NCBI RefSeq assembly: GCF_000143415.4 | Contig: NW_003314338.1 | Coordinates: 841,242-903,794, forward strand | DNA: 62,553 bases | Source of the DNA: Selaginella moellendorffii | Lineage: Eukaryota > Streptophyta > Lycopodiopsida > Selaginellales > Selaginellaceae | Reading direction: 5' to 3' | Shown: piece by piece, positions 32,478 to 44,169 of the stretch | Position numbering within the stretch: the stretch's first letter is position 1 | Layout of the letters: each line of letters opens with the position of its first letter | Notes under the pieces: model-generated | The model's input: the letters and a program-made list of their open reading frames with translations, nothing else | Told to the model about the DNA's origin: nothing | The model's database searches: none | Translations under genes and position numbers: made by a program

Positions 32478-33135
32478 ATCTTCCTTTAAGTTGATCGTTG
32501 TTCCAAATCAGGTTCAGATTAAGAAAGATTCAGAAATGCGTAATTGCTTATTGAATTTTACAATCAGAAAGGAAACAAACAAGAGAAAAACTGTCACGCT
32601 TGCACTGCCCGTGACGATGAAACGGCACACTTCCGGGTGGAGCTTGGATCTGTCAACGAGGCCTTCTTTCCGTCCGGGTCGAGCATCATCGCCGAAAACC
32701 TCTCGTTCTTCCTGGGAGCGTTGCTGGATCCTCCTCCTCCTCCTCCTGCTTCTGTAGAGATCGAGAAAGCGGCGGAGCTGCGCGGATATGGTGGAAGAAT
32801 GCCGTCGGCTACGTGGGATTCCGGGACGACCTGGCCGTTTCTCACGTTGAAAGAGCCGTGCCTTCTCGTAGTATGACTGGTAGATGGAGCGCATCATCGA
32901 GCGCGGAATGCAAGCCTCGAGAGTGCTCCTCGGAAGATAACTTGAAAGATCACAGAGCTGGTCCAGGAATATCAGCTTTGCTACGACTGAAAGGAGTACA
33001 AAACAAAACAGTGAGATTGCCAGAGGAACAAAGAAGAAAAACCTGGTTTAATTGTGGCTTTGGAGTGCTGTTGCTCCAAGATAAACTTGAGATTATAGTG
33101 GTCAATGTGGAGAATAAAACACCAAGGCAAAAGAT
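32478..33135. other. Region with open frames but no recognised gene
   Basis: Between about 32514 and 32960, minus-strand frames of 127 and 83 codons overlap with fairly GC-rich, coding-like composition (QVVPESHVADGILPPYPRSS; SSNAPRKNERFSAMMLDPD). No family was recognised and the frames do not join convincingly. It could be a fragment of an unidentified gene. Confidence 0.3.
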
Positions 33136-33139
33136 AATA

Positions 33140-33320
33140 CAGATATGGTGATAGGACTTTTTTTTCTTTCTTTCAAATTTGCAGGAGACCAACTGTGTAA
33201 CAAACAACCAGATTTGTAGAGTTTATGTTTTGTAAATGATGTACAGCTGAAAATAATTATGAGAAAAGCTATAAGAATGAAAAACAAGACTGGATCTTTA
33301 TAGGGGTATTGTCAGCACCC
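33140..33320 (+). pseudogene. RIN2-like E3 ligase 3'-end relic, copy R5
   Basis: Nearly identical to 14020-14240 (copy R4). It includes the end of the last intron (ctttctttcaaatttgcag), a shortened last exon (gagaccaactgtgtaac) and the 3' UTR up to gggtattgtcagcaccc. It is an isolated fragment 15 kb from the parent gene. Confidence 0.8.
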
Positions 33321-34194
33321 GCAACAATGCAACACCCCTTGATAGACCTTGGCATGTCAACCTCTGCCATATCGCTGTTAACTCACAGGTAAAAAACATA
33401 ACCATCCTTCCTCCAAAGTACCAACACCTTTAGAGGCGGCTTTGGGAGAAGCTCTGTTTTGTGCTTGATAGTAAAGCCGATCATCGTCTGCATTTTTTTA
33501 AAAAACTTTTATAAATAATAATAATAATAATAGTAAGAAAATGAAAGAAACAAAGAGCTGCAACAATGGTTCTACGCACATTTTGTTGTCAGAGGAAGGA
33601 CAAGCTTCCTCTCTATAAGTATAAAACTTTTTTTTTCGTTCTTTCTTCGCACCTCTTTTTGACGAAGATCTTCCGCGTTGTTGGTGAGCGACAAAGCTCA
33701 CGAAATCTGCTTCTAGTGTGTGCCCAGGCTGCAGGCCAGCCACCACGCACAAGTACCACTCCCCAAGAACACCAAAACATCACTGCGACTAGAAACAATT
33801 AAACAACGAGAGACAAGACAAGGAAGAAACGAGGAGGGGAATTGAGACCTCTTACAATCTTACAAGATTTGTGCTGAGCTTCTTCGCTTTGTTGCCTGCG
33901 TCCCGGACCCGCCCCCGGTGGGGGCAGTGAGACGCTTGTCGAGCACTGTGCACATTAAAAACTTTGGTTTCCCATCCACCTTCCTTCTCGCCTAGCTTGT
34001 CTTCCTCTTTTTTTAACAGCGCGGCCTGTGTAAGAGCGCGAGCAATATACTAGTTAGTATATAATTCCCCTGGGAAGCCCAGACTTACATGTATCCAGCA
34101 GTGTGTCTCTCGAACTTGCAACGCAGAATTCCGCGGTCCAGTGGAAGTGCTCTCAGCAGAAGCAGCAGCGTCTTGATTCTCCTCCTCTGGAGAG
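33321..34194. other. Intergenic, no gene recognised
   Basis: Mixed composition. A GC-rich patch at about 33890-33960 (cccgcccccggtggggg) may be a remnant of coding DNA, but no frame is convincing. The end of the interval is probably promoter and 5' UTR of the peptide-hormone gene at 34240. Confidence 0.4.
33514..33533. repeat. (ATA)n microsatellite
   Basis: Six ATA/AAT triplets in AT-rich DNA. Confidence 0.8.
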
Positions 34195-34239
34195 ATGGTG
34201 ACGACGATCATCAGTGGCAGGGCCAGGCGAGGAGCGAGG

Positions 34240-34789
34240 ATGCAGCAAACTCTCCTCGCCTGGTTGGTTCAGGGGATCATGATGAACTTACTCCTCTCTG
34301 CAGCTTCTGCCAGATTGCTACTCCTGCAACAGCATCATCACCGGGATCAAGGTAAGCTGAGATATCACAGAGAGAAAGAGTGCAGGAGAAATGCTCACAC
34401 CTCGACAGCTCGTTTCAAATCTTCCAGAGTCGTCATTAAAGGCGAGGTTTTGCTTTCCCCTCACTCGTCTCGGCTTCTTAAAGAGGTAAGAGCTGGCACG
34501 AGCAATTCATTTCTCGCCGCATCTGATCGCATGGTTTTGGACACAGAGAGTTGTTTCGGATGGGCTGAAAGCAGCGGCAACAACTGCGGCAGAAGCACAA
34601 ACGCAACGAGTCAGAACTCCGCTGCCGGAAAAGATATCTTCGAGATTTTCTCAAAAACAGGAGATCGATTTCAAGAGCTACACGCTGCATGACAATCGCC
34701 ACCACCACCAAAAGCCGAGAGAGAGCGAGGACTACACCTTTCATGTAGACTACGCCGGACCCAAGCGACATCCTCCCCACAGTCATTGA
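34240..34789 (+). CDS. Candidate RGF/GOLVEN/CLEL signalling peptide precursor
   Basis: Two exons (34240-34485, 34547-34789) joined in phase 0 by a 61-nt intron give 162 residues and TGA. An upstream in-frame ATG at 34195 is possible. The N-terminus is a signal peptide (MQQTLLAWLVQGIMMNLLLS, then AASA before RLLLL). The middle is variable, basic and His-rich. The very C-terminus is HVDYAGPKRHPPHSH. Its last 13 residues (34748-34786) fit the RGF/GLV/CLEL consensus DYxxPxxxPPxxN except that the last residue is His. In relatives the Tyr is sulfated by TPST and prolines are hydroxylated; the secreted peptide binds RGI receptor kinases and maintains meristems. The length and layout fit the family. 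The call rests on the motif and architecture. Confidence 0.72.
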
Positions 34790-35265
34790 CCCGATGTTCC
34801 ATTCTCAGCCACTTCTTTCAGATACTTCAATGCAGGACACTGCCAGCAAAAAGAAAAACATGTAGTAGTTAGAACCTGCTCGAAATCGAGTATCAGATCT
34901 TCTTTCACGGCGGGAAAATTCAGCTGCTTTTTTACCTTGTAAAAATTCTCCAATAAAACCTTGAAAAGGAACTTCAATCAGCCACGAAAGCATGGCAGCC
35001 TTACGCATAAAAAAAACAAGGACCTTGATGAACATACCAGAAACCGTACAATATAAAGAACATTTGTTCAAGTCTCCCCAAAAACCAAGTTAGTTCGATC
35101 AATAATTGCGAAATCCTTACCTTCCCAGTACAATAGAATGCTGATACAGGACTATAACAAAAAAGTATTATATAAGCGTACGGCAAAACAAAAACAAAAC
35201 AAAAAGAAACCGTTATTCTCCAAACCAAAACCAGCAAAGCCGAAGAATTTGCCACCGCTCTCAAC
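34790..35265. other. 3' flanks of the peptide gene and OTC
   Basis: Convergent intergenic region; AT-rich, with short minus-strand open frames that lack any family resemblance. Confidence 0.45.
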
Positions 35266-36908
<1,643 letters not shown>

Positions 36909-37038
36909 CGCCAAAATGCGACAAGCAAATGCCAATTTATAGTATGTAGCCTAACTTCTATCCCGCGGAGTCGAACACGCTACTCCTTGCCAAGCACACG
37001 TCACGAGTTCCAATCCACTCTCTTTTCTTTTCTAACTT

Positions 37039-39316
37039 TCAGTATGTTTTTCTTCCATCCCCCTCCGTGATGATATCTTTGAACGAAGAACCGCCAGGAA
37101 TCATCGGCAGGACGTGCTCCTGAGAGAAAAAAAATTTGGAAACTCTTTGAGCTATGGTCAATCGATCAACTGATAAGCACAAACCTGATGAGGAACAATC
37201 ACGTCTAAAAGGTATGGCCCGGGAGTGTCAAGCATTTTCTGGATTGCTGCTTTGAGATTGGAGCGCTTTGTTACTCTAGCACAGGGAATCTAGCAAAGAG
37301 AAAGCTTTTAGAAAACGTACGGGAACAATTCAGCAAACCTTGCATCCCTCGGCGAACTTCAGGAAGTCGGGAAAGATCTCGTCCTCGTGGTCAGGATCTC
37401 CAAGATAAGTGTGAGCCCTGTTTGCCTGGAGAAAGCACAGAGGTTAGAAAACGCTACTTAGTCTATCCGAAAGATTAAACCTTGTAGAATCTATCCTCCC
37501 ACTGTACAACCATTCCCAAGTGCTGGTTGTTTAACACCATGATTTTCACGGGGAGTTTTTCCACGTGAATCGTCGCTAGCTCCTGAAATTACGAGCGGAG
37601 TACGTGAAATGAAAACGTTAAAGCTCGCACCGACCTGGACATTCATGAGAAAACTTCCATCTCCATCGATGTCAATCACAGGAACGTCAGGGAAAGTCGC
37701 TGCAGCTCCAATCGCAGAAGGTAATCCAAAACCCATGGCTCCCAATCCTGTCGAGAAAAGTTGTGACACTCCGAAAAAAACAAGAGAAACAAACCTCCTG
37801 AAGTAAGCCATCTCCGAGGCTTGTCATACTTGAACCATTGCGCCGCCCACATTTGATGCTGGCCAACCCCCGTAGAGATGATAGCATTTCCTTGAGTGAT
37901 CTCGCACAGAGTTTGTATAGCGTGCTGAGGAGCAATGCAGTCGTCTCCAAACTCCACGTACTTCAATGGCCACTTGAGTTTCTGCTCCTCAAGCTCCGCT
38001 ATCCAGCTTCCAACATCGGGTTTTACTTTCTGCTCCCTCAGCAGCAAGTTCAAGCTTTGAAGCGCTGGCTTTACGTCGGCACACAGCGAGACGTGAGGCT
38101 GCTTGTTCTTCCCAATCTCGGCCGGATCAATGTCAATATGAACAATGCTGGCCCTGCTAGCGAATGCTTCCAGCTTGCCTGTTACTCGGTCGTCAAACCT
38201 CACCCCGAAAGCCAGAAGTAAGTCCGCTCCATCCACAGCGTAGTTTGCATAAACAGTCCCGTGCATTCCCAGCATATGCAGCGACCGCGAATCCGACTGT
38301 GGAAAAATCCCCAGTCCCATCAGCGTCATCGTGATCGGGATCCCCGTGAGCTTCACAAACTCTCGGACTTCTTCGCTCGAGTTCATGCAACCTCCACCAC
38401 AGTACACCACCGGCCTCTTCGAGTTTGCAATCAGTCTCACGATCTGCTGGAGCTGCGCCACCTCCGGGAACCGAGGCAGCCTCTGCATGTAAGCGTTGAG
38501 CTTGATCGGCTGCGACCAATTCGGTATCGCAAACTGCTGCTGGACGTCCTTTGGAATGTCGACGAGAACCGGCCCCGGCCTTCCGGAGGAAGCCAAGAAA
38601 AAAGCCTCCTCGATCACCCGGGGTATGTCCTCCACGTTCATCACCAAATAGTTGTGCTTCGTGATGGATCGAGTGACTTCCACGATCGGAGTCTCCTGGA
38701 AAGCGTCGGTGCCGATCATCCTTCTCGGCACTTGTCCCGTGATCGCCACCATTGGAACACTGTCAAGCGCAGCGTCGGCCAGGCCGGTGACAAGATTGGT
38801 CGCTCCAGGCCCCGACGTTGCTATGCAAACTCCAACTTTCCCGGAAGCTTTTGCATAGCCCTCGGCAGCAAACACTTCGCCTTGCTCGTGGCGGCAGAGA
38901 ACGTTCCTGATGCACGTAGAGCGAGTGAGAGCTTGATGGATTTCCATGGAAGCGCCGCCTGGATACGCGAAGACTATGTCCACGCCCTGCCTTTCCAGAG
39001 CCTCTACCAAGATGTCGGCCCCCTTTCTTGGCTCAGAATCGCCATAGCGCGACTGGAACAAGCTCGCTGGCGGCGATGCTTCGCTTTGCTTCCGAAATAT
39101 CGTGCTTGAGCCTTGCGATTCCTTGACAATCACTCTCGGCTCCTCAAACGGCTCTATCCCAGCCCGGATTCTACCCCTGCTGCTGGAAATGCCTCTCCGA
39201 ATTGGAGAAATGAGCTCCGCCAACGAAAGATTCTCCTCCGATCTTGAATTCAAGCCCGTGCTTCTGCGACATACCTGCATTGCAATCGCGCCTCCCGCAA
39301 TGCCGGTGGCCGCCAT
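37039..39316 (-). CDS. ALS: Acetolactate synthase (acetohydroxyacid synthase) catalytic subunit, plastid
   Basis: ThDP- and FAD-dependent first enzyme of valine, leucine and isoleucine synthesis. A long first exon (39316 to about 37797) carries a transit peptide, the ThDP-binding glutamate region ([20 protein letters not shown]), [17 protein letters not shown] and [15 protein letters not shown]. Later exons give [15 protein letters not shown], the ThDP signature [33 protein letters not shown], and [20 protein letters not shown] before TGA at 37039. Positions known for herbicide resistance look wild type: Pro in [12 protein letters not shown], Ala in GTDAFQET, Asp in RFDDRV and Trp in VVQWED. 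About five exons. Shares a 164-bp divergent promoter with MEX1. Confidence 0.95.
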
Positions 39317-39480
39317 CGCTGTGCTCTAAAACCCTATCCTCTCTCTGTTTTTAGGGTTCTTAGTTTGGTCTAACTAAGCATGAAAATCTCCATTCACTGT
39401 CCACCACGTGGACAGAACAAAAGCTCTCCCTTCCGAGCTACACGTTAGCTTTAGGGCTCCTCACGGAATGCGCGAAGATC
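39317..39480. promoter_or_regulatory. Bidirectional promoter between ALS and MEX1
   Basis: Only 164 bp separate the two divergent start codons. It contains AAACCCTA at 39328-39335 and TAGGGTT at 39352-39358 (telo-box motifs in opposite orientation), plus a CACGTG G-box at 39405-39410. No clear TATA box for either gene was seen. Confidence 0.6.
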
Positions 39481-41266
39481 ATGGACGCGATTTCGATGCC
39501 GCATTCCTCGATCCGAGTTCCGCAATCTCTCCAGGTACTTCACAATCGCAGCGTGAATCGATCGAGAATGTTACTGATCGATTTCAAAATCGCGCTCTTT
39601 GTGTTCTTTCGCGATCGTAGATACTACAAAGGCGCCAGGGATACGATAAAATCTTGCCAGGCTCGCTCTGGAGCAGAGATCGAGCATCGAATCCACTTGT
39701 TGGAGCAAATGCCAGTCGATTGGGAGCTCCAAGATCATCTCCATTGCTCTCATTTATTCCAAAAAGAGGAGCGCCCGTGAGGTGCAGTGATACATCACCG
39801 ACCACTTTTCACAGAGTAAGCGTTGGATCGATTTGATTGTGTCAAAGTTTCCTTCTTTCCTTTCTCACTCTTTTTGCGCAGCCAAACGATGAGAAGCTCG
39901 AGAACGAGACTTACAAATACTGGAACGCTACCACTGAGCAGCTGGCTGGATCGGCTACTCTCGCGTTTTTATTACTACAACTTCCACAGACCATTCTCAA
40001 TGCTCAAAACCTCATGGCCGGGAATAATAGTGCATTGTTTGCAGTCTCCTGGATGGTAAGATTTTCCTTTTGATCTTTTTCGAGTAACATTGTGTCGGAT
40101 GGTGTTTGCTGTTTTGTAGAGCTTACTGACGAGTCTCATGGGGAATCTATCGCTGCTTTCTTACTTCGTGATGAAGAAAGAGAATGGAGCCATGATCGTT
40201 CAAGCGGTCGGTGTTCTTTCAACTTACGTGGTTTTGGCCCAACTTGCGATAGCAGGTTCTATGCCATCAACAGTTTTTCTCGCGACGTCCATAGCTGTGA
40301 TAGTCGGCTATGTTATCAATTTTCTTAACTACAAAGGGTATCTGAGAAGCGAGCTTTGGAAACTTTGGCAAGATATCATCAGCGTTGGAGGGGTTTCGGT
40401 CCTCTCACAAGTGAGTTTGAAGATGCTACCATTTTTTCGTCTTAGCTTTTCCTTGATTCAGGTAATGTGGTCAACATTTGAGCCATTTCTTCCGTCGACG
40501 ATACTGCCGGGAGTCTTTGCTTTTGTTACCACCTTAACACTGATCATACAGGTGACAAAAAACTTTCAAAACTTTGAGACGTGATAAGAGCTGGTTGAAC
40601 TTGCAGGATCGTAAAGGAAAACTATCAGAGCCTTTGCACAAATTCGTTGGCGGCCTTGCTGCTTGGTCCGCTACTCTACTTTTTATGTGGAGTCCCGTCG
40701 CTCAAATGGTAAAGACATCACAGCCTCGTCGCTAGCTACTTAATCCACGACTAATTTTGCAGTGGACAAACATCACAAATCCTGCGAATCTACGAGGCCT
40801 TTCTGTGATCACCGTGCTTCTAGCTATGATCGGGAACAGCCTGCTACTTCCGCGCGCGCTCTTCACTCGAGACTCCATGTGGTACGCCTCGGCTGCCTCC
40901 AAATCCAAGTATCATCAAACTTTACTGTCGCTTCTTTCCAAAGGTTTACAGGGTCGTCGTGGGGAGCTTTGGTTCAAGGATGGGGCCTGTTGCTCAGCAT
41001 GTATGTGTAAGTTTCTCCGTGCTTGGATTTCTTTTTCCAAGCTAAAGTTTCGATTCTCCAGATACGAGTGCGTAAGTGGGTCTGTATTCTTCGGCATTAC
41101 TGCTGGATTGGCATTTTGGATAGGTACTGTGCTTCCAAGTTCACTCCAAATATTTTTTCTCATGAACGATCACACAGGAAACATGCTCGTCATGGACTCC
41201 AAGGCAAATTCTTTGAGCTCTCCTTTCACGCCACTCGCGGAGCTAGTAAGCTCAACCCGGGAGTAA
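39481..41266 (+). CDS. MEX1: Plastid maltose exporter, MEX1-like
   Basis: Exports maltose from starch breakdown across the chloroplast inner envelope. The N-terminal transit peptide starts MDAISMPHSSIRVPQSLQ and continues through a basic Ser-rich exon. The hydrophobic core matches MEX1: LAFLLLQLPQTILNAQNLMA, SLMGNLSLLSYFVMKKENGA, VLSTYVVLAQLAIAGSMPST, LWQDIISVGGVSVLSQ, VMWSTFEPFLPSTILPGVFA, WSATLLFMWSPVAQMW, LRGLSVITVLLAMIGNSLLL, PRALFTRDSMW and then GSSWGALVQGWGLLLSMYV. The last exon ends PFTPLAELVSSTRE at TAA. Eight or nine short-intron exons; no lesion seen. Confidence 0.92.
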
Positions 41267-41313
41267 GAAATGCTGTTAATCTTCTCTAACGCCTGTTAAC
41301 AAAATAAAGGCAT

Positions 41314-41334
41314 CCCGTTATAATTCGTAACGGG
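41314..41334. terminator. Perfect 7-bp hairpin after MEX1
   Basis: CCCGTTA, a 7-nt loop and TAACGGG lie about 48 bp after the MEX1 stop codon. A role in 3'-end formation is possible but unproven; eukaryotic genes do not need such hairpins. Confidence 0.25.
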
Positions 41335-41340
41335 GTTTTG

Positions 41341-41404
41341 GGCGGGAACTCATCTCAGCCGTCCGTTGGCGATCCGCGTCTGGGCGGGAAATGGAAGTAT
41401 AAAG
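41341..41404 (+). promoter_or_regulatory. Two E2F-type sites and TATA box of the HMGB gene
   Basis: GGCGGGAAC at 41341-41349 and a perfect GGCGGGAAA (TTTCCCGCC reversed) at 41383-41391 fit the plant E2F consensus. TATAAAG follows at 41398-41404. This suggests S-phase-linked expression of the chromatin protein downstream; regulation is inferred. Confidence 0.6.
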
Positions 41405-41558
41405 TTTGTGTGTTTTCCTCGACCTAGGGAAGGCTTTCGTTTCGTCCCTCTTTTATTTTCGAGAGAGAAGTTCTAGGCGCTCATCAGGTACTCTCCTCCA
41501 TTCTCTTCGATCGTCTGGCTCGTCTCTCTCACATCGATCGACTCGCAGGGTTCTAGCG

Positions 41559-42313
41559 ATGAAGGGAATCAACAGCGTCGTGTCAGCGCCAGCGATTGTC
41601 CCAGCGACGAAGTAATATTTCGGATCTTTCTCTTCTTCGCTCTCGCCTGATCGATCTGGATCTCTCTTCTGGCAGGGACAGCAAGCGAAAGCCAGCCGCG
41701 GCGTCCAAAGAGAAGAAGCCGAAGAAGGCCAAGGGGGTCGCCGCCAAGAAAGATCCAAATCTCCCAAAGAGGCCGCCGACGCCTTTCTTTCTCTTCATGT
41801 AAGGGCTGGTCGATCGATATCGCGATGGTTTCTCACGATCCGGCTCGTTTTCCAGGTCGGAGTTCAGGCAAGAATACAAGAAAGCGAACCCCGACGTCAA
41901 GGGTGTCGGTGCCGTAAGTTCTCTATTCTTCGACATGCTTTCTTTCTAGCTAGGAATTTACTATCGATTGGCAGGTCGCCAAGGCTGGCGGAGAGAAATG
42001 GAAGAGCATGACGGACAATGTAAGTCTTTCTTTAACATCGTCGTAGGTTTTTACTTGTTCATTGTTTTCCACGGTCTCCAGGACAAGAAAGCCTACACGA
42101 ACAAGGCCGCGTTGCTGAAAGCCGCGTACGCGAAGGATCTCGCAGAGTACGAGGAGACCCAGACTGCCGAAGGATCTGGAGAGACGAAATCGGAGATGAC
42201 AGAGGATGCCGATCAGAGCACGCTGGTAAGAAGTCTTTACGAAATTCTAGGATCTTCCATTGTTTTATTGCATCGTTCTCGTTTTCACGATTCCTTTCCA
42301 GGACGACATGTAA
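41559..42313 (+). CDS. HMGB-type chromatin protein (HMG box)
   Basis: A small DNA-bending nuclear protein of about 140 aa from seven short exons. It starts MKGINSVVSAPAIVPATK, then a lysine-rich stretch (KRKPAAASKEKKPKKAKG). The single HMG box follows: KDPNLPKRPPTPFFLFM, SEFRQEYKKANPDVKGVGAV, AKAGGEKWKSMTDNDK, KAYTNKAALLKAAYAKDLAE. The C-terminus is acidic (ETKSEMTEDADQSTL) with a last exon of three codons, DDM, then TAA at 42311. The basic N-tail, HMG box and acidic tail are the plant HMGB layout. It lies convergent to the F-box gene. Confidence 0.92.
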
Positions 42314-42717
42314 ACAGAATGAGCTAGTAGACTACCTGTACACTGTGCATAGCTAGCTAGTAGCTCGCAACGATGTCGCAGTTTGTGTAAACATTTCTCG
42401 TTTACTTGCTCAATTTCACGAGTAAGAAAATTTTCCTTACCACTTACCGTCAGCGCTGTCCAAAGAGGAGAAGCTTTCGAGAAGGAATCTAGTCGTCTTT
42501 GGAGTTGAACTGTCTGTACATCGTGGCTTCTAACGTCAGCACAGCAAAGCGTGCCTGCAACTTATAACTGGTTAGCAAACTTTTCACGTTAAGTTTTATG
42601 CTTGTTTGCTGTTGTCCCAAGCTTACGCCCATCTTCCGTGCTTACAGGTCGAGTCGGAGCTTATGAACAGTTCTGAAACGTTCTGCCTATCGCAAGTACA
42701 CTGATGCTGCGATTCCT
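42314..42717. other. Convergent 3' region between HMGB and F-box genes
   Basis: About 400 bp of 3' UTR-like sequence; no gene recognised. Confidence 0.5.
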
Positions 42718-44169
42718 TTAGTAATCAGAAGGATTCGGTTCAATCCCCGGTAACAAGATTCCCTTGACTTTGGCTAGTCTACACGCATCGCTGGTAACCT
42801 TCTCCTTCTCCACCCATAGTTTGTTCAAGCTCGGGCAACCGGCTAACACCATTGCTACGCCCGCAGGACTAATCCCGTCACAGCTTGTGATCACCAGGTT
42901 CGAGAGTGCCCGGCATTTCTGTCCTATAAACTCGAGGGTGGCATCCGTCACCTTCCGGCACCTACGCAGTCTCAAGTGGATCAACCTGTCCCCGCTCGAG
43001 TGCAGCAGTCCCGTGATCTCTCTATCCGCCAGGTGGTCATTCTCGGAAACGTCCAACCGCCGGAGACTCTTGAGATCCTGCCCGAGGTAAGCCAAAGTTC
43101 CCGTGTCCTGGACGATGGCCCGGCACCGTATTAACACCAGCTCTTCCAGGCTCGACTTCATCTGCGTGCCGAGGAGCTTGAAGCCGTTCCCGGTTCCCAT
43201 CCAGCAGCTATACAGGCGCAGTATCTTCAGCGACAGGCAGTTCTGCGCAATGATCGCGAGGTCCTCGTTAAACAAATCCAGCGGCAGCCGCAACTCCAGA
43301 GTCTCGAGCGACTGGCAGCTGCGAACGATGCGGTGCAAGCCGTTCATGTCCCCGCCATCCATGAAGATGAGAACCTTGAGCCCGTGGCAGACCTCGGCAA
43401 CCATGAGCAGCACCTGGGTGGCGATACACCGGCAGCGTCTCAGCCGAAGCTCCTGGAGATTGGGCAGGCACCAGGCCAGCGACGCGATGTCCGAGTCTCC
43501 AATCCCCTGGCAGCCGAAGAACTCGAGGCGGCGGAGCTTGTGGCAGCTCCGCCATAGCCACCCGAGCCCACTGTTCCTGGCGCCGATGCCCTCGACGCAG
43601 AGCTTGTCCAGCGGGAGATCGCCGTCGGGGACGCCAGCCAGGTCGGAGCTGTCGCCGCTGAGGCAGCCGGTGAGCGAGAGCTCGGACAGGGACCGGAACT
43701 CGTTGAGCACGGGCAAGTGCTGAGTCGCCAGCGCGACGAGCTCCAGGGAGACGAGGCAATTGCATGCTCGGGCCAGGGGCTCCAGGCCGGAGCTGGTGAC
43801 GGGGCCGGCGAGGAAGCGGAGCTCGCGCAGCAGTGGACAGGAGGACGCCATCGCCGAGAGGATGAGGTCCAGCGCCTGGGAGTCATGCTGGTCGCCCTCG
43901 GAGACGACGGCGAGGGAGACGAGGTGGGAGTACCTGTGGAAGAGGGCGTGGATGGAGGAGCACAAGGAGAGGATGGTGGAGGGGTCGGGGACGCAGAGGC
44001 CGAGCTTGGTTTTGATCCGGCCCTCGAGGGAGAGCCATCTCTTGCAGACGAGGGTGGCGGATTTGCGGTCTTGGGTGGAGTGGAGGCGGGAGAGGATCTC
44101 GGACAGGAGCTCGTCGCAGAGGAGGGTGTTGATGAGGTCGCCGGGCTCGTCGCGGGTAAAGTGGCCCAT
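42718..44169 (-). CDS. F-box/LRR protein (SCF substrate receptor)
   Basis: A 483-aa intronless gene. The N-terminal F-box (LLCDELLSEILSRLHSTQDR, KSATLVCKRWLSLEGR) would bind SKP1. About twelve leucine-rich repeats of the cysteine-containing type follow, e.g. LRELRFLAGPVTSSGLEPLA, LRRLEFFGCQGIGDSDIASL, LQELRLRRCRCIATQVLLM, LKILRLYSCWMGTGNGFKLL, LRRLDVSENDHLADREITGL and LIHLRLRRCRKVTDATLEFI. The order resembles the At5g07670/SKIP2-like group. It should recruit targets for ubiquitination by an SCF complex; the target is unknown. The coding strand is GC-rich, producing long antisense open frames that are not genes. Full length with no lesion. Confidence 0.9.
   Translation of the reverse strand: MGHFTRDEPGDLINTLLCDELLSEILSRLHSTQDRKSATLVCKRWLSLEGRIKTKLGLCVPDPSTILSLCSSIHALFHRYSHLVSLAVVSEGDQHDSQALDLILSAMASSCPLLRELRFLAGPVTSSGLEPLARACNCLVSLELVALATQHLPVLNEFRSLSELSLTGCLSGDSSDLAGVPDGDLPLDKLCVEGIGARNSGLGWLWRSCHKLRRLEFFGCQGIGDSDIASLAWCLPNLQELRLRRCRCIATQVLLMVAEVCHGLKVLIFMDGGDMNGLHRIVRSCQSLETLELRLPLDLFNEDLAIIAQNCLSLKILRLYSCWMGTGNGFKLLGTQMKSSLEELVLIRCRAIVQDTGTLAYLGQDLKSLRRLDVSENDHLADREITGLLHSSGDRLIHLRLRRCRKVTDATLEFIGQKCRALSNLVITSCDGISPAGVAMVLAGCPSLNKLWVEKEKVTSDACRLAKVKGILLPGIEPNPSDY

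Noticed and set aside
38261-39109. 282-codon plus-strand frame opposite ALS
   Set aside because: Antisense to the ALS first exon; His/Arg-rich composition is the complement of ALS codons.
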